Source of the DNA: Rhodopirellula bahusiensis
GTDB lineage: Bacteria > Planctomycetota > Planctomycetia > Pirellulales > Pirellulaceae
Direction: 5' to 3'
Length of the DNA: 64,000 nt
Assembly (NCBI RefSeq): GCF_002727185.1
Contig: NZ_NIZW01000008.1
Coordinates: 124,001-188,000, forward strand
Made by a program: the position numbers and the translations under genes
The notes under the pieces: generated by a model
What the model was told of the DNA's origin: nothing
Seen by the model: the letters and a program-made list of their open reading frames with translations, nothing else
Databases searched by the model: none
Part shown: piece after piece, positions 48,431 through 57,151 of the stretch
Layout of the letters: every line of letters starts with the position of its first letter
Numbering within the stretch: the stretch's first letter is position 1

Positions 48431-48447
48431 ATACCCATGCAGGGTAT
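48431..48447. promoter_or_regulatory. CsoR-type operator upstream of the TolC/multicopper-oxidase operon
   Basis: ATACCCATGCAGGGTAT is a 17-nt site with perfect 6-bp arms (ATACCC/GGGTAT) and a 5-nt centre. It is the best match among the four candidate sites to known CsoR operators. Confidence 0.72.
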
Positions 48448-48586
48448 AGAATCGAATGGTCTAAGTCGTCGTGCAATTGGATTGCTTTCCGCTTGTAACG
48501 ATTAGGCAATATCTACTTGCTGCCAGAAGGCGTCCAGATTTTACGATGACGCTGGCCGAGATTCTTGGCGAATGCCGCTGCAATAA

Positions 48587-51034
48587 TCAAGTGAGCTTGG
48601 TTGCCCGCAATCTCAACGCATTCGCAATCACCGACACACTGCTAAAACTCATCGCTGCTGCTGCAATCATGGGGCTGAGCAACACGCCGAAAATCGGATA
48701 CAGCAACCCAGCCGCGACCGGGATTCCCAGGGTGTTGTAGATGAAAGCGAAAAACAAGTTCTGACGAATGTTGCTCATCGTTTTGCGACTCAAGTTTGCC
48801 GCCGCAGCCACACCGCGAAGATCGCCACCGACAAGCGTGACACCGGCGGACTCAATCGCAACGCCCGTCCCCGTACCCATTGCGATGCCAACGTTCGCTT
48901 CGGCTAGTGCAGGAGCGTCGTTGATCCCATCGCCACACATCGCAATTGTCTTGCCTTCCTGCTTTAGCTTGCGAACGAAGTCATGCTTTTCCTCGGGCGA
49001 AACCCCAGCATGAAATTCGTCGATGCCCAGTTTCGACGCGACGGCTTTCGCGGTCGGTTCGGCATCGCCGGTCAACATCACCACTCTCAACCCCAGATCA
49101 TGCAACGTCTTTAGCGCTGCAGGTGTGCTTTGCTTGATCGGGTCAGTGATGGCGAGAATTGCCGCCAGCTTGTTGTCGATCGCCACGAACACAACCGTCG
49201 CACCTTCGACCTGATGCGATCCCGCTTTGTCTCGCCCCGCATCAACGCCCTCGATGCCTTGTTCGTCCAACAAGTCAGCCTTGCCAATCAACACATCATG
49301 ATCATCGACGCGAGCGCGAACGCCACCACCGGTGATACTATTGAATTCACTCGCCTCCACAAGTTGCAGCTCATCCGCCTTCGCTCGGCGAACGACCGCC
49401 TGAGCCAACGGATGCTCGCTCTGTGCTTCGACCGCCGCAGCCAACGTCAACACATCGTTCTCATTCCAGTCGCCAAACGTTTCGACACCCGTCACTTCCG
49501 GTCGTCCCTGCGTCAGTGTGCCTGTCTTGTCGACGACAATCGTGTCAACCTTCTCCATGACTTCGAGAACTTCAGCGTTCTTGATCAGCACGCCTTCCTT
49601 GGCACCGCGGCCAACGCCGACCATCACCGACATAGGCGTTGCCAGCCCTAACGCACACGGGCAAGCAATGATCAACACCGCAACGGCCGCTACGAACGCA
49701 TGAGCCAGTTGCGGCTCCGGACCAAACACAGCCCAGCCGATGAACGCGAGAATCGAACAGACGATTACCGCCGGCACAAAGTAACGAGCGACCACATCGA
49801 CGAGTTTCTGAATTGGCGCGCGACTTCGCTGAGCATCCGCAACCATTTGCACGATGCGGTTCAGAACCGTGTCACCGCCAACACCGACAGCTTCCATGAC
49901 GAGCGCACCAGTCTGGTTCAATGTCCCGCCCGTGATTTCGTCACCTTCCACCTTCTTCACCGGCATCGGCTCGCCCGTCAACATTGACTCATCGACGCTG
50001 CCCGACCCGCTAAGAACTTTCCCATCGACCGGAACTTTCTCGCCAGGTCGTACTCGCAGCCGATCGCCCTTGTGGACTGAATCGAGCGAGACATCTTCCT
50101 CGCCATCGTCCGTGATTCGGTGTGCCGTCTCGGGCGCAAGCTTCATGAGCTCGCGAATCGCTCCGCCGGTCTGCTGTCGTGCTCGCAGTTCCAATACTTG
50201 CCCGAGCAACACCAACGTGATGATCACTGCCGCCGCTTCAAAATAGAGAGGTGGAACACCGTTCTCGAAGAAGGCTTCTGGAATCACACCAGGAAGCAGC
50301 ACGACAACCAAACTGAACAGATACGCCGCCAATGTTCCCACGGCGATCAACGAGAACATGTTCAAGTTCATCGTGCGAAACGACTTGGCTCCGCGAACCA
50401 ACAAGGGCCATCCGCACCAGAACACAACTGGCGTCGCCAGAGCTAACTGCACCCAGCCGAACACCGTCTGGCTCATCCAATCCGCGACCCGCAATCCGAC
50501 CATCGGCCCCATCGCGATCACCAGCAATGGCACCGACAACGCGACGCCAACCCAAAAGCGACGCTTCATGTCGGCGTACTGATTGTCTTCACCCTCATCA
50601 TCCAACGAGACGACCTTCGGCTCCAAGTCCATCCCGCATATCGGACAATCGCCTGGTCCAACCTGCTCGATTTCAGGGTGCATCGGGCATGTGTAGATCG
50701 CCGTCGGGTCTGCGGGCACATCGCTCGCCTTGGTCGATGAGTGACCACTGCAGCACGAAGACGTGTCCGAGGTTTTCTCGATCTGTACCGCTGCGCCGCC
50801 ACCGCAACAAGACGAACCGGTTGATGCCTCTTTCTGTGATCGCTTCGCCAGCACCCCCGCAGGATCATCTTGGAACTTTTTCAGACATCCGTCGCTGCAA
50901 AAAACGTAGTTCTTGCCACCAAACTCAGCCGATCGTGGACTATCCGCCGAAACGGTCATTCCACAAACCGGGTCGATCTGCGTTGACGGATCGGCGACCG
51001 GCAAGGACGTCTCGTGTTTCTTATCGTGGTCCAT
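48587..51034 (-). CDS. copA: CopA-type Cu(I) P1B-ATPase with YHS and heavy-metal-binding N-domains
   Basis: 815 residues; CAGGAG precedes ATG 51034. Instead of ferredoxin-like HMA domains, the N-terminus has a YHS domain (about 20-62, DPVCGM...[12 protein letters not shown]), CC-rich linkers (SSCCGGG, SSCCSGH) and an HMBD (114-139, YTCPMHPE...[10 protein letters not shown]). The core has TGEP, CPC in [13 protein letters not shown] (about 453-457), DKTGTLT (D502), [19 protein letters not shown] and the Cu-type last helix [15 protein letters not shown]. It should export cytoplasmic Cu(I). Divergent from the Csp-like gene with operators between. Confidence 0.94.
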   Translation of the reverse strand: MDHDKKHETSLPVADPSTQIDPVCGMTVSADSPRSAEFGGKNYVFCSDGCLKKFQDDPAGVLAKRSQKEASTGSSCCGGGAAVQIEKTSDTSSCCSGHSSTKASDVPADPTAIYTCPMHPEIEQVGPGDCPICGMDLEPKVVSLDDEGEDNQYADMKRRFWVGVALSVPLLVIAMGPMVGLRVADWMSQTVFGWVQLALATPVVFWCGWPLLVRGAKSFRTMNLNMFSLIAVGTLAAYLFSLVVVLLPGVIPEAFFENGVPPLYFEAAAVIITLVLLGQVLELRARQQTGGAIRELMKLAPETAHRITDDGEEDVSLDSVHKGDRLRVRPGEKVPVDGKVLSGSGSVDESMLTGEPMPVKKVEGDEITGGTLNQTGALVMEAVGVGGDTVLNRIVQMVADAQRSRAPIQKLVDVVARYFVPAVIVCSILAFIGWAVFGPEPQLAHAFVAAVAVLIIACPCALGLATPMSVMVGVGRGAKEGVLIKNAEVLEVMEKVDTIVVDKTGTLTQGRPEVTGVETFGDWNENDVLTLAAAVEAQSEHPLAQAVVRRAKADELQLVEASEFNSITGGGVRARVDDHDVLIGKADLLDEQGIEGVDAGRDKAGSHQVEGATVVFVAIDNKLAAILAITDPIKQSTPAALKTLHDLGLRVVMLTGDAEPTAKAVASKLGIDEFHAGVSPEEKHDFVRKLKQEGKTIAMCGDGINDAPALAEANVGIAMGTGTGVAIESAGVTLVGGDLRGVAAAANLSRKTMSNIRQNLFFAFIYNTLGIPVAAGLLYPIFGVLLSPMIAAAAMSFSSVSVIANALRLRATKLT

Positions 51035-51069
51035 GATTTCTCCTGGCTGTCAAAAAGTCATTCTCCAAT

Positions 51070-51086
51070 ATACCCCATAGTGGTAT
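51070..51086. promoter_or_regulatory. CsoR-type operator between copA and csp
   Basis: ATACCCCATAGTGGTAT, 17 nt, arms ATACC/GGTAT with a 7-nt centre. It lies 36 nt from the copA ATG and overlaps the start of a second, stronger palindrome. Confidence 0.7.
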
Positions 51087-51100
51087 GCAAGTTGCATACC
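51082..51100. promoter_or_regulatory. Second perfect palindrome between copA and csp
   Basis: GGTATGCAAGTTGCATACC has 9-bp perfect arms around one base. It keeps the outer GGTAT/ATACC words in inverted order and overlaps the neighbouring CsoR-type site by 5 nt. It may be a second repressor site or a MerR/CueR-like dyad. Confidence 0.6.
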
Positions 51101-51151
51101 GCTAATGCAGCGGCAACGGGGCCGCAACAACAATTTCTAAAGGAGAAACGA

Positions 51152-51484
51152 ATGAGTACCGCAACCGCATCCATGAAAGAGTGCATCGAAAACTGCCAAG
51201 AGTGCCAAACGACCTGTGCTGACATGCTGACTAGTCATTGCCTATCCGAAGGTGGCGACCACGTCGAGCAAACGCACGTCAAACTGATGCTCGATTGCAT
51301 CGCTGCTTGCGCAGCCTGCGTCGACTTCATGAGCCGCAACAGCGATCACCATGCGCACTACTGCAAAGCTTGCGCAGCGATTTGCAAGGCCTGCGCCGAC
51401 AGCTGTAAGAAGGTCGGCAATATGGACAAGTGCGTCGAGTGCTGCCGTAAATGCCACGAAAGCTGTTCGTCGATGGCGGCGTAA
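51152..51484 (+). CDS. Four-helix-bundle copper-storage protein (Csp/DUF326)
   Basis: 110 residues from ATG 51152 with AAAGGAG at 51139-51145. Eighteen cysteines by my count, in CxxxC/CxxC spacings along four amphipathic helices (CIENCQECQTTC; CIAACAAC; CKACAAICKACADSC; CVECCRKCHESC), the layout of Csp3/DUF326 proteins that store many Cu(I) ions in the core of the bundle. There is no signal peptide, so it is cytosolic. The shared operator region with copA suggests joint copper induction. Confidence 0.92.
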   Translation: MSTATASMKECIENCQECQTTCADMLTSHCLSEGGDHVEQTHVKLMLDCIAACAACVDFMSRNSDHHAHYCKACAAICKACADSCKKVGNMDKCVECCRKCHESCSSMAA

Positions 51485-51508
51485 CACCAACCAAAATCTG
51501 AAAACGAT

Positions 51509-51552
51509 CGAGTAGGTGAGTCAGCGGTCGCACCGCTGGCTCACCCTACTCG
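51509..51552. terminator. Long hairpin after the csp gene
   Basis: Arms of about 20 bp (51509-51528 and 51532-51552) with a 3-nt CGC loop and one or two mismatches; CAGCGGT pairs with ACCGCTG, and the outer words are CGAGTAGG and CCTACTCG. No T-tract follows, so it may instead be a REP-like element. Confidence 0.6.
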
Positions 51553-52025
51553 ATAACGAAGCCTACCTAGCTCGCTACGACATGGCCGTGATTGTTCAAA
51601 ACGAAATCTCCATCGCGTTCGCAAACGCCTGCGATGCGCGAATAGACAAAAACTCTCGATCGACCTGATGTGATACGTCGCCAACGTACCCTACGGGGTG
51701 ACGGAATTCCTGTTTCTCGACCTGATGCTCTACGGACGCGCCGAGAGCCGCCTCCGGCGGTATTGCCACCGCCCGAGTCCTCACCCTGATTTTTGGTAGT
51801 TGGGGGAAACTGAATCATCGCTAACAAATGGGTTTAGTCCAGCCAGAGATTGAGGCTTCTCGTCCTAAAACTGAGAAGCCGTTAATCGTGTTGCACGGAA
51901 GCTGTTCAGAAGAACGGCCCTCGATGGAGCGTCATTGAACCGCTGGCTCGGGAAGAACGAGCGGATTTGTTTCCTGGATGATTCACACTTTCGCACTGGG
52001 TCGCGCATCGTATTGACAAGCTTGT
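51553..52025. other. Gene-free stretch
   Basis: No supported gene. A - strand frame (51596-51784) translates to a plausible but unrecognised peptide (VEHQVEKQEFRHPVGYVGD) and could be a transposase or other gene remnant. No terminal repeats were found. Confidence 0.35.
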
Positions 52026-53240
52026 TCATCCGCATTGATCTAGCGCGAATTGGATTTTCTGCAACTCCTCCGTTTCTAAGATGCGTTTTGGCATCGACAT
52101 CCGTAGGATGCCACCGTCGTAGCATGAGGCTGCAATCGCATGTTCGGCCAGTTGGCGTCTCAGACGGTCTCCACGAGACCTCTCTCGCGGCCTTTTCCGT
52201 GGGTGTATCGTCAGGATTCCACTATGAAAATCCTTGCCCCCGCTTTGGGGCGTCCATCCATTCCTGCAGGCGACTGCAAGAACGCGTGATTGGTTCACGG
52301 CTTGGTCTCGCCAGTGTTGATGCCTTACTTCGCTTGAGGACGGAAAGTCTTCGAGGGCTGCTCGGAAGGAAAGCAGTGGCGAAACGTTGACTGTCTCAGA
52401 ATATTGGTTGCTTATTGATCGTTCCGAAGCGGATACGAATCGACAGAGTGAATCGTCGATTTGGTTCGCTCGATCGCCGGCGTTGAAGCATCGACTCAAG
52501 TAGTCTCGTGATCGGGTACGACCGTAGATGGCAATTCCTAGCGGATGGCCAGACCGTAACCACTTGTGTCCGCCTGCGATGAAGATGTCGCATACGTCAT
52601 GAACATCGATTTTCGGAAGATGACCCAGCGCTTGTGCTCCGTCGATCAGTACAAACCGCGGTGACTCTTCTTCGCTAATCGCCGCAACGATCTGCTTGAC
52701 AGGCAGCTTGACGCCCAAGTTGTCGACCAACGGCAGGAAGATTCCATCGCAACTTTGCTGTTTGTAGTGCTCTGCGATTTCGCTGACGATGCGTTCGCTC
52801 GACATGCGATGGCGGCTCAGTTCATTCCGACACGAGAATACTGTGTATCGCTGATGGGCACGCGCCGCGGTGTCGGCAACCTCTGCTTGATAGGCTGGCC
52901 AGTTGAGGTCAGTCACCAGGACGTTCCGGCAGAGTCGATACATCGCCGACGCCGCCGTTCGCATCAACAGTGTTGATCGGCTCGCAATCGCAACTTCGTG
53001 CCCGCTCGGCGCATCGGCAGCCACAAGCACTTTCTTCTTTAGCTCCGCGATGCCGCGCCAGCATCCCAGGCCGGGAAAGCGTTCAATCCATGAATCGGGA
53101 GCTGCTTCGATGCCTTTGGCGAGGAAGCGATCTGTGTACAGGCTGGACGGTTGTTCGGCAGTGAGCCGAGTGAAGTCGACTTGCGTTTCGAGGGCACTCG
53201 GCGAGGTCTGTCCAAGCCGGGCCGTGTCAAGATACAGCAC
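52026..53240 (-). CDS. PLP-dependent class V aminotransferase-like protein
   Basis: 404 residues, GTG start at 53240. The cofactor region is clear: FVLIDGAQALGHLPKIDVHDVCDIFIAGGHKWLRSG has the Asp and Gln that contact PLP and the Schiff-base Lys in GGHKWL, as in cysteine desulfurase/isopenicillin-epimerase-like fold I enzymes. The N-terminus MLYLDTARLGQTSP fits the family. No active-site Cys loop of a desulfurase is recognised, so the reaction is open. It lies 39 nt after the membrane-protein gene on the same strand. Confidence 0.82.
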   Translation of the reverse strand: MLYLDTARLGQTSPSALETQVDFTRLTAEQPSSLYTDRFLAKGIEAAPDSWIERFPGLGCWRGIAELKKKVLVAADAPSGHEVAIASRSTLLMRTAASAMYRLCRNVLVTDLNWPAYQAEVADTAARAHQRYTVFSCRNELSRHRMSSERIVSEIAEHYKQQSCDGIFLPLVDNLGVKLPVKQIVAAISEEESPRFVLIDGAQALGHLPKIDVHDVCDIFIAGGHKWLRSGHPLGIAIYGRTRSRDYLSRCFNAGDRANQIDDSLCRFVSASERSISNQYSETVNVSPLLSFRAALEDFPSSSEVRHQHWRDQAVNQSRVLAVACRNGWTPQSGGKDFHSGILTIHPRKRPRERSRGDRLRRQLAEHAIAASCYDGGILRMSMPKRILETEELQKIQFALDQCG

Positions 53241-53279
53241 GCCTGTGAATGTCCAGTGAGTACAACCGTTTACGCGATC

Positions 53280-54197
53280 CTACTCGTCCAGCGGCCAGTG
53301 ATCCAGTAGTTCGCCATACGGCGTGGCGTAAACCTGCAATCGCTTCCACCGAGCTTCCGCCTCCTCAACGGCGGTGATGCCGAATCGCAGCAGGAATGAT
53401 TTTGTTCGAGAATGTTCGTCGACTTGCTGAAATCCGACGGCGCGGCTGCCATAAATCCCGAGATCGGCAAGCAAATCAGGCTCATTTTGAAGTTGCGATT
53501 CACGTACCAATGCGATCCAGATGCCACTGATGTGCTGCTGATGAAGCCACTGGCGGACTTTCGGAGCCGGCAAATCGGCGTCGGAAGGCCAGTCCGCGTC
53601 ACGAACAATTGCGATCCGCTCGACGTTGATCTGCTCTTTCTCGTGCAATTCGATATTGAGGGCAAGACTTCGGCGACCAGGCTCATCTTGCCAGTAGGAA
53701 TCCGTCGACAACCAGCTAACGGATCGGTAGAGGAAAAGCCCAGGGCTACGAAGCAGTTGTTCGTAAACGATTCGCCAAGTTTCCGTTTCCCGAAACTCAA
53801 TCTCACCCTGCGATACGGAATCTACCTCCTGCATCAACGCTTTTAGACGCTCCAGCGCAACCTCACGATAAATCGGATCAGTCTGCCAGCTAATCCGCAG
53901 CAACGATCGACTAAGCTCCCGGTATTGCTCGAAAACCTCGGGATCGCGCGCTAATCGTAGCGGCGTCTCCATCAACGACGGTTCGGACACGCCAGTTTCA
54001 TTTCGCATCGCTTGGTAAACAAGCCAACCGACAGCGACCAGAATCGAGGACAACGCCAGGCAAAGCAGAAGTCGCTCTAAGCCTGGGGTGTCAGCGACCT
54101 CAGTCACTCCCCAAACGCTCGCACCGGCAATGATCCCGATCGTGGGAATCGACCATAGCCCTTTCGGCGAGACTGATGAAGGTTTGCGAGAAGTCAT
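53280..54197 (-). CDS. Membrane-anchored protein of unknown function
   Basis: 305 residues. Two N-terminal membrane helices (about 14-33 and 40-62) precede a soluble domain of 240 residues with Trp/Arg-rich helices (EQYRELSRSLLRISWQTDPIYREVALERLKAL) and alpha/beta segments (RIAIVRDADWPSDADLP; HISGIWIALVRESQL). No family is recognised. It is probably co-transcribed with the PLP enzyme, so the two may act together. Confidence 0.7.
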   Translation of the reverse strand: MTSRKPSSVSPKGLWSIPTIGIIAGASVWGVTEVADTPGLERLLLCLALSSILVAVGWLVYQAMRNETGVSEPSLMETPLRLARDPEVFEQYRELSRSLLRISWQTDPIYREVALERLKALMQEVDSVSQGEIEFRETETWRIVYEQLLRSPGLFLYRSVSWLSTDSYWQDEPGRRSLALNIELHEKEQINVERIAIVRDADWPSDADLPAPKVRQWLHQQHISGIWIALVRESQLQNEPDLLADLGIYGSRAVGFQQVDEHSRTKSFLLRFGITAVEEAEARWKRLQVYATPYGELLDHWPLDE

Positions 54198-54725
54198 TCT
54201 CCGACGCTATGACAAAAACGAAGAAACCGCAAGTCTTGCGTGATAACTCGCGCGTCCGCGTTAGCAGACTTTCAGCAACGCATTGGTTTCTGCTATTGCC
54301 GCCCAGCTTTCGGAAACGCCACTTGGGCGTGAATTTCCCTTTGGCGGTCTGAGCCGATCAAGGCGGGGAAGCGGTTCGGGAACACGAACAAGACAGACGT
54401 TCCCTCGGCCCGAGTGCTTGCGCGTGTTCAACGAATGTGATACGAAATTGGTCGGGAATCTCTCGATTTCCTGAAGGCGTTTGGTCAAGCATTTCTCGAC
54501 CGACGACTTTGTTGCAACTTGGAAGCTACTCGCGATCAAAGCCATCATCGCGATCCAACAATTCGTTCTTTTCCGACTACGCCTTGCGCTACAGTTTCGA
54601 GCAGACGAAATCACTATCGATACGGCTTGGCTACAAGGGCCGCGCCGTAACCGATAGCGTCCATCAGAAAGGTTGAACCTACGGTTTTCTATCCCTTTCC
54701 GCCACCTGCTGTAGGCGCACAAGCG
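54198..54725. other. Gene-free stretch between the divergent membrane-protein and JAB genes
   Basis: Open frames on both strands (- strand 54261-54722, 153 residues; + strand 54437-54676) have Arg/Ser-rich shadow composition and no recognisable motif. No repeats, hairpins or RNA genes were seen. Confidence 0.4.
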
Positions 54726-55340
54726 ATGAAGAAAACGAATCCGGCCAAGCCAATGAGTGGTGGCTGTTCAGAAATCGCAAACCCGACATCATTGAAGAAT
54801 GCGGTGCAGTTGCTCTTGCTGTTTGACCCAGAAAACGCCCCCTCTGTTTCACTGTGTTCGCCGACACGACAAAGTGTCCGTCCAACCTTAGAACCAAGGC
54901 AGTACGCATCTGTCAAAAGGGTTTCGCTAGTATTCGAGAGATCACTGCGGGGAAGGCCATGTCTGACAAGTACGCAAGAGGCGATGGCGTTCTTCAGGGA
55001 TTACTGGAATGACAATCCTGCAAACGATCAAGAACAGTTTGTGGTAGCGTGCCTCGATACGAAGCATCGCGTTCAATGCGTTGTTGTGGTCACCATCGGA
55101 ACGTTAGACGCCTCGCTGGTCCATCCACGGGAAGTGTTCAAACCCGCGTTCATCGAAGGCTCTTCCGCCGTGGTGTTGTCACACAATCATCCTTCAGGAA
55201 ACACAACGCCAAGTCGCGAAGATCACGAGGTCACTAATCGATTGACGGAAGTTGGAAAGCTGCTCGGGATCACCGTTCTCGATCACATCATCTACGGTGA
55301 CGGCACAGGAGAGGTTTTGTCGATCCGCGAATGCAATTAA
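54726..55340 (+). CDS. RadC-like JAB-domain protein
   Basis: 204 residues from ATG 54726. The C-terminal 120 residues carry the JAB/MPN metalloprotease-fold motif SHNHPSGNTTPSREDHEVTNRL and LLGITVLDHIIYGDG of the RadC family. The N-terminal region (about 1-75) is Ser/Leu-rich and lacks the helix-hairpin-helix of full RadC. Short JAB proteins like this are common in mobile and defence islands. The biochemical role of the family is unproven. Confidence 0.85.
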   Translation: MKKTNPAKPMSGGCSEIANPTSLKNAVQLLLLFDPENAPSVSLCSPTRQSVRPTLEPRQYASVKRVSLVFERSLRGRPCLTSTQEAMAFFRDYWNDNPANDQEQFVVACLDTKHRVQCVVVVTIGTLDASLVHPREVFKPAFIEGSSAVVLSHNHPSGNTTPSREDHEVTNRLTEVGKLLGITVLDHIIYGDGTGEVLSIRECN

Positions 55341-55569
55341 GGTTGCATGGGTCATCCTGCGATTGATAAGCGTTTTGAAGCCTTTTTGGAAAGTTGGCTT
55401 AAATCACTTTCCTCCTTTTCTTTAGTACAGCTTCATCCGGCAACTCAATTGAATCCTCATTTTGTGACCGCCAACGCTCCGCAGAAACTCGCCTTCCAAC
55501 AGCGCAGCGAACTTGGCGGAGAACAACGTCTGATCGGGCTCCAAGTCCGCCGCAGTATCGTTTTCCGAT

Positions 55570-55803
55570 TCAGCCGGCTTCTTTTGCGGCATGGAAGGGA
55601 GTCGTTCCAATACGAGCGTTGTCGAGTAAAACCTGGACGGCCTCCGGCAGCGCCCGATGATAGTCCTCGGCAGTCACGGTTTCGGAATCCCCAGCCGCCG
55701 CCTGTGCCAATCGCTGAAGTTCTTCAGCAAAAACGGACTTCCAATGGACCGCCAACAGGGCCGCATCTCGTGAAATTCGCTGGTTTTTCGTGGCCACTGA
55801 CAT
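55570..55803 (-). CDS. Small hypothetical protein
   Basis: 77 residues from ATG 55803, with GGAGGGG a few bases upstream on the - strand. It is helical and charged (NQRISRDAALLAVHWKSVFAEELQRLAQ; VTAEDYHRALPEAVQVLLDNARIG). A further - strand frame (55422-55610) overlaps its end in another phase (MPQKKPAESENDTAADLEPDQ...) and might be its continuation after a frameshift or a separate small gene. It follows the DUF4062 gene on the same strand. No family recognised. Confidence 0.45.
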   Translation of the reverse strand: MSVATKNQRISRDAALLAVHWKSVFAEELQRLAQAAAGDSETVTAEDYHRALPEAVQVLLDNARIGTTPFHAAKEAG

Positions 55804-55967
55804 CACACCCCTCCATGGGCAGGTCGCTGGATCGTCGGTTTCTTCCTTCGCGATTATTCAGATTCCAGCAATCGGCCGCAAGTCACATTGGGGGGGGCGA
55901 AGTCTGTGCCTGACGGTTCGATACGAATGATCGGCACAATGAATTTGCACTCGTTGACCAAGCAATC

Positions 55968-57059
55968 TCACTCATCTGATTCAGGTTCGGCGAATTCAAG
56001 CCAATCATGTTCACGTAGAGTCTTGCGTGACTTGTCATTTAGTCGCACGGCGGACGTACCGCCGTCACTGGCAACCAGTTCCAGTGCTTCAAGCTGTCCC
56101 AGCGCATCCACTTTCTCGCGGACAACGGGAATCGTCAACTTGCCTCCCAAAAACGAATCTTCGACAATCGAACTGACATCTACATAGTCGTACTCCCCTT
56201 TTTGCAATGACTCAATTCGGCGGAGAAGCAAAATGTGCCAGAGTTCATCGGCTGCGCCATATCCTTCACGAGTCAAACGGAAAACTTCTCGTTTGTACCC
56301 GAGGTCTTCGGCAAATCCACATTGCTCAAGCTGCTCCAAGCCGCCTTCCCACTTTGCCTCCGAACGCTCGTCACCCGTATTGGTAAAGCAGATACCACCG
56401 GCTGAAAGTTCGTGACCGGCGCGCATGCGAGACAAGCTGATCCGACTACGTTCGGCTACTGATGCGACGGCAAGAATCGAACATGCTTCCGGGAGTAGCG
56501 TTACTTCGCGGCGTTCTGGCTCAGTGGCCGTCACCGCAAACTCGTTGCCTTCGAGAATCGCATTCATCGCCAAATCGAGTTGCTGACGGAACAGACGGGC
56601 GAACTCCTCCGTTTCCGTGTACTGAAGATACAGTCCGTCCGACTTCACACTATCCTTAAACGAGCGAACCGCCTGGACCTGCTCTAAATCAGCCGCGTTT
56701 GGAATGGGCCGGTCGCAGAAGAACAACAGAACTTTGTCGTCGCCTTTACTTTCCGAGAACTCATGAATTTCTTGGACCGTTCCTGACAAGTCTTTCGCAG
56801 TGGGTGTTCCTAATCGCGACCAGAGGATTGCCACGAGCAGGTCGCAGCGTTCCAACAACTGCCCGTTAATCAAGTCTTGTGGATGTCCACCTTGTACGGC
56901 ACGCGAGTGCGTTTCAACACGAATCGGCTCGACGATAACGGATCGCGGCAGTGAATGTACGGCGTTCCATTCCTGAATGACTCGGCAAGCCTCTTCACGT
57001 TCAACGTGAACATCGCCTGGACTGGCAATGAAGACGCGGACAATGATTCCGTTTTGCAT
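55968..57059 (-). CDS. DUF4062-type N-domain protein with winged-helix-like C-terminus
   Basis: 363 residues. The first 130 residues match DUF4062: VRVFIASPGDVHVEREEACRVIQEWN, LERCDLLVAILWSRLGTPT, GTVQEIHEF. In other bacteria this domain forms N-terminal modules of signalling or conflict proteins. The rest has a linker and a helical, possibly winged-helix region (LEQCGFAEDLGYKREVFRLTREGYGAADELWHILLLRRIE). It lies 93 nt downstream of the restriction-modification gene on the same strand, so it may be part of that defence cluster. Confidence 0.75.
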   Translation of the reverse strand: MQNGIIVRVFIASPGDVHVEREEACRVIQEWNAVHSLPRSVIVEPIRVETHSRAVQGGHPQDLINGQLLERCDLLVAILWSRLGTPTAKDLSGTVQEIHEFSESKGDDKVLLFFCDRPIPNAADLEQVQAVRSFKDSVKSDGLYLQYTETEEFARLFRQQLDLAMNAILEGNEFAVTATEPERREVTLLPEACSILAVASVAERSRISLSRMRAGHELSAGGICFTNTGDERSEAKWEGGLEQLEQCGFAEDLGYKREVFRLTREGYGAADELWHILLLRRIESLQKGEYDYVDVSSIVEDSFLGGKLTIPVVREKVDALGQLEALELVASDGGTSAVRLNDKSRKTLREHDWLEFAEPESDE

Positions 57060-57151
57060 GAATATTTATTGGTAAGCAGATTTCAGTTTGTGAAGTGTCG
57101 GATCAGTAAATAGTCTCTCGCGAATTGTAATTCGCCCGCTGCCTTGATTTA

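Noticed and set aside
54261-54722. 153-residue - strand frame
   Set aside because: Arg/Ser/Cys-rich, no motif, overlaps equally poor + strand frames.
55347-55913. 188-residue + strand frame
   Set aside because: Arg/Pro/Ser-rich shadow of the small - strand frames; no motif and no convincing ribosome-binding site.
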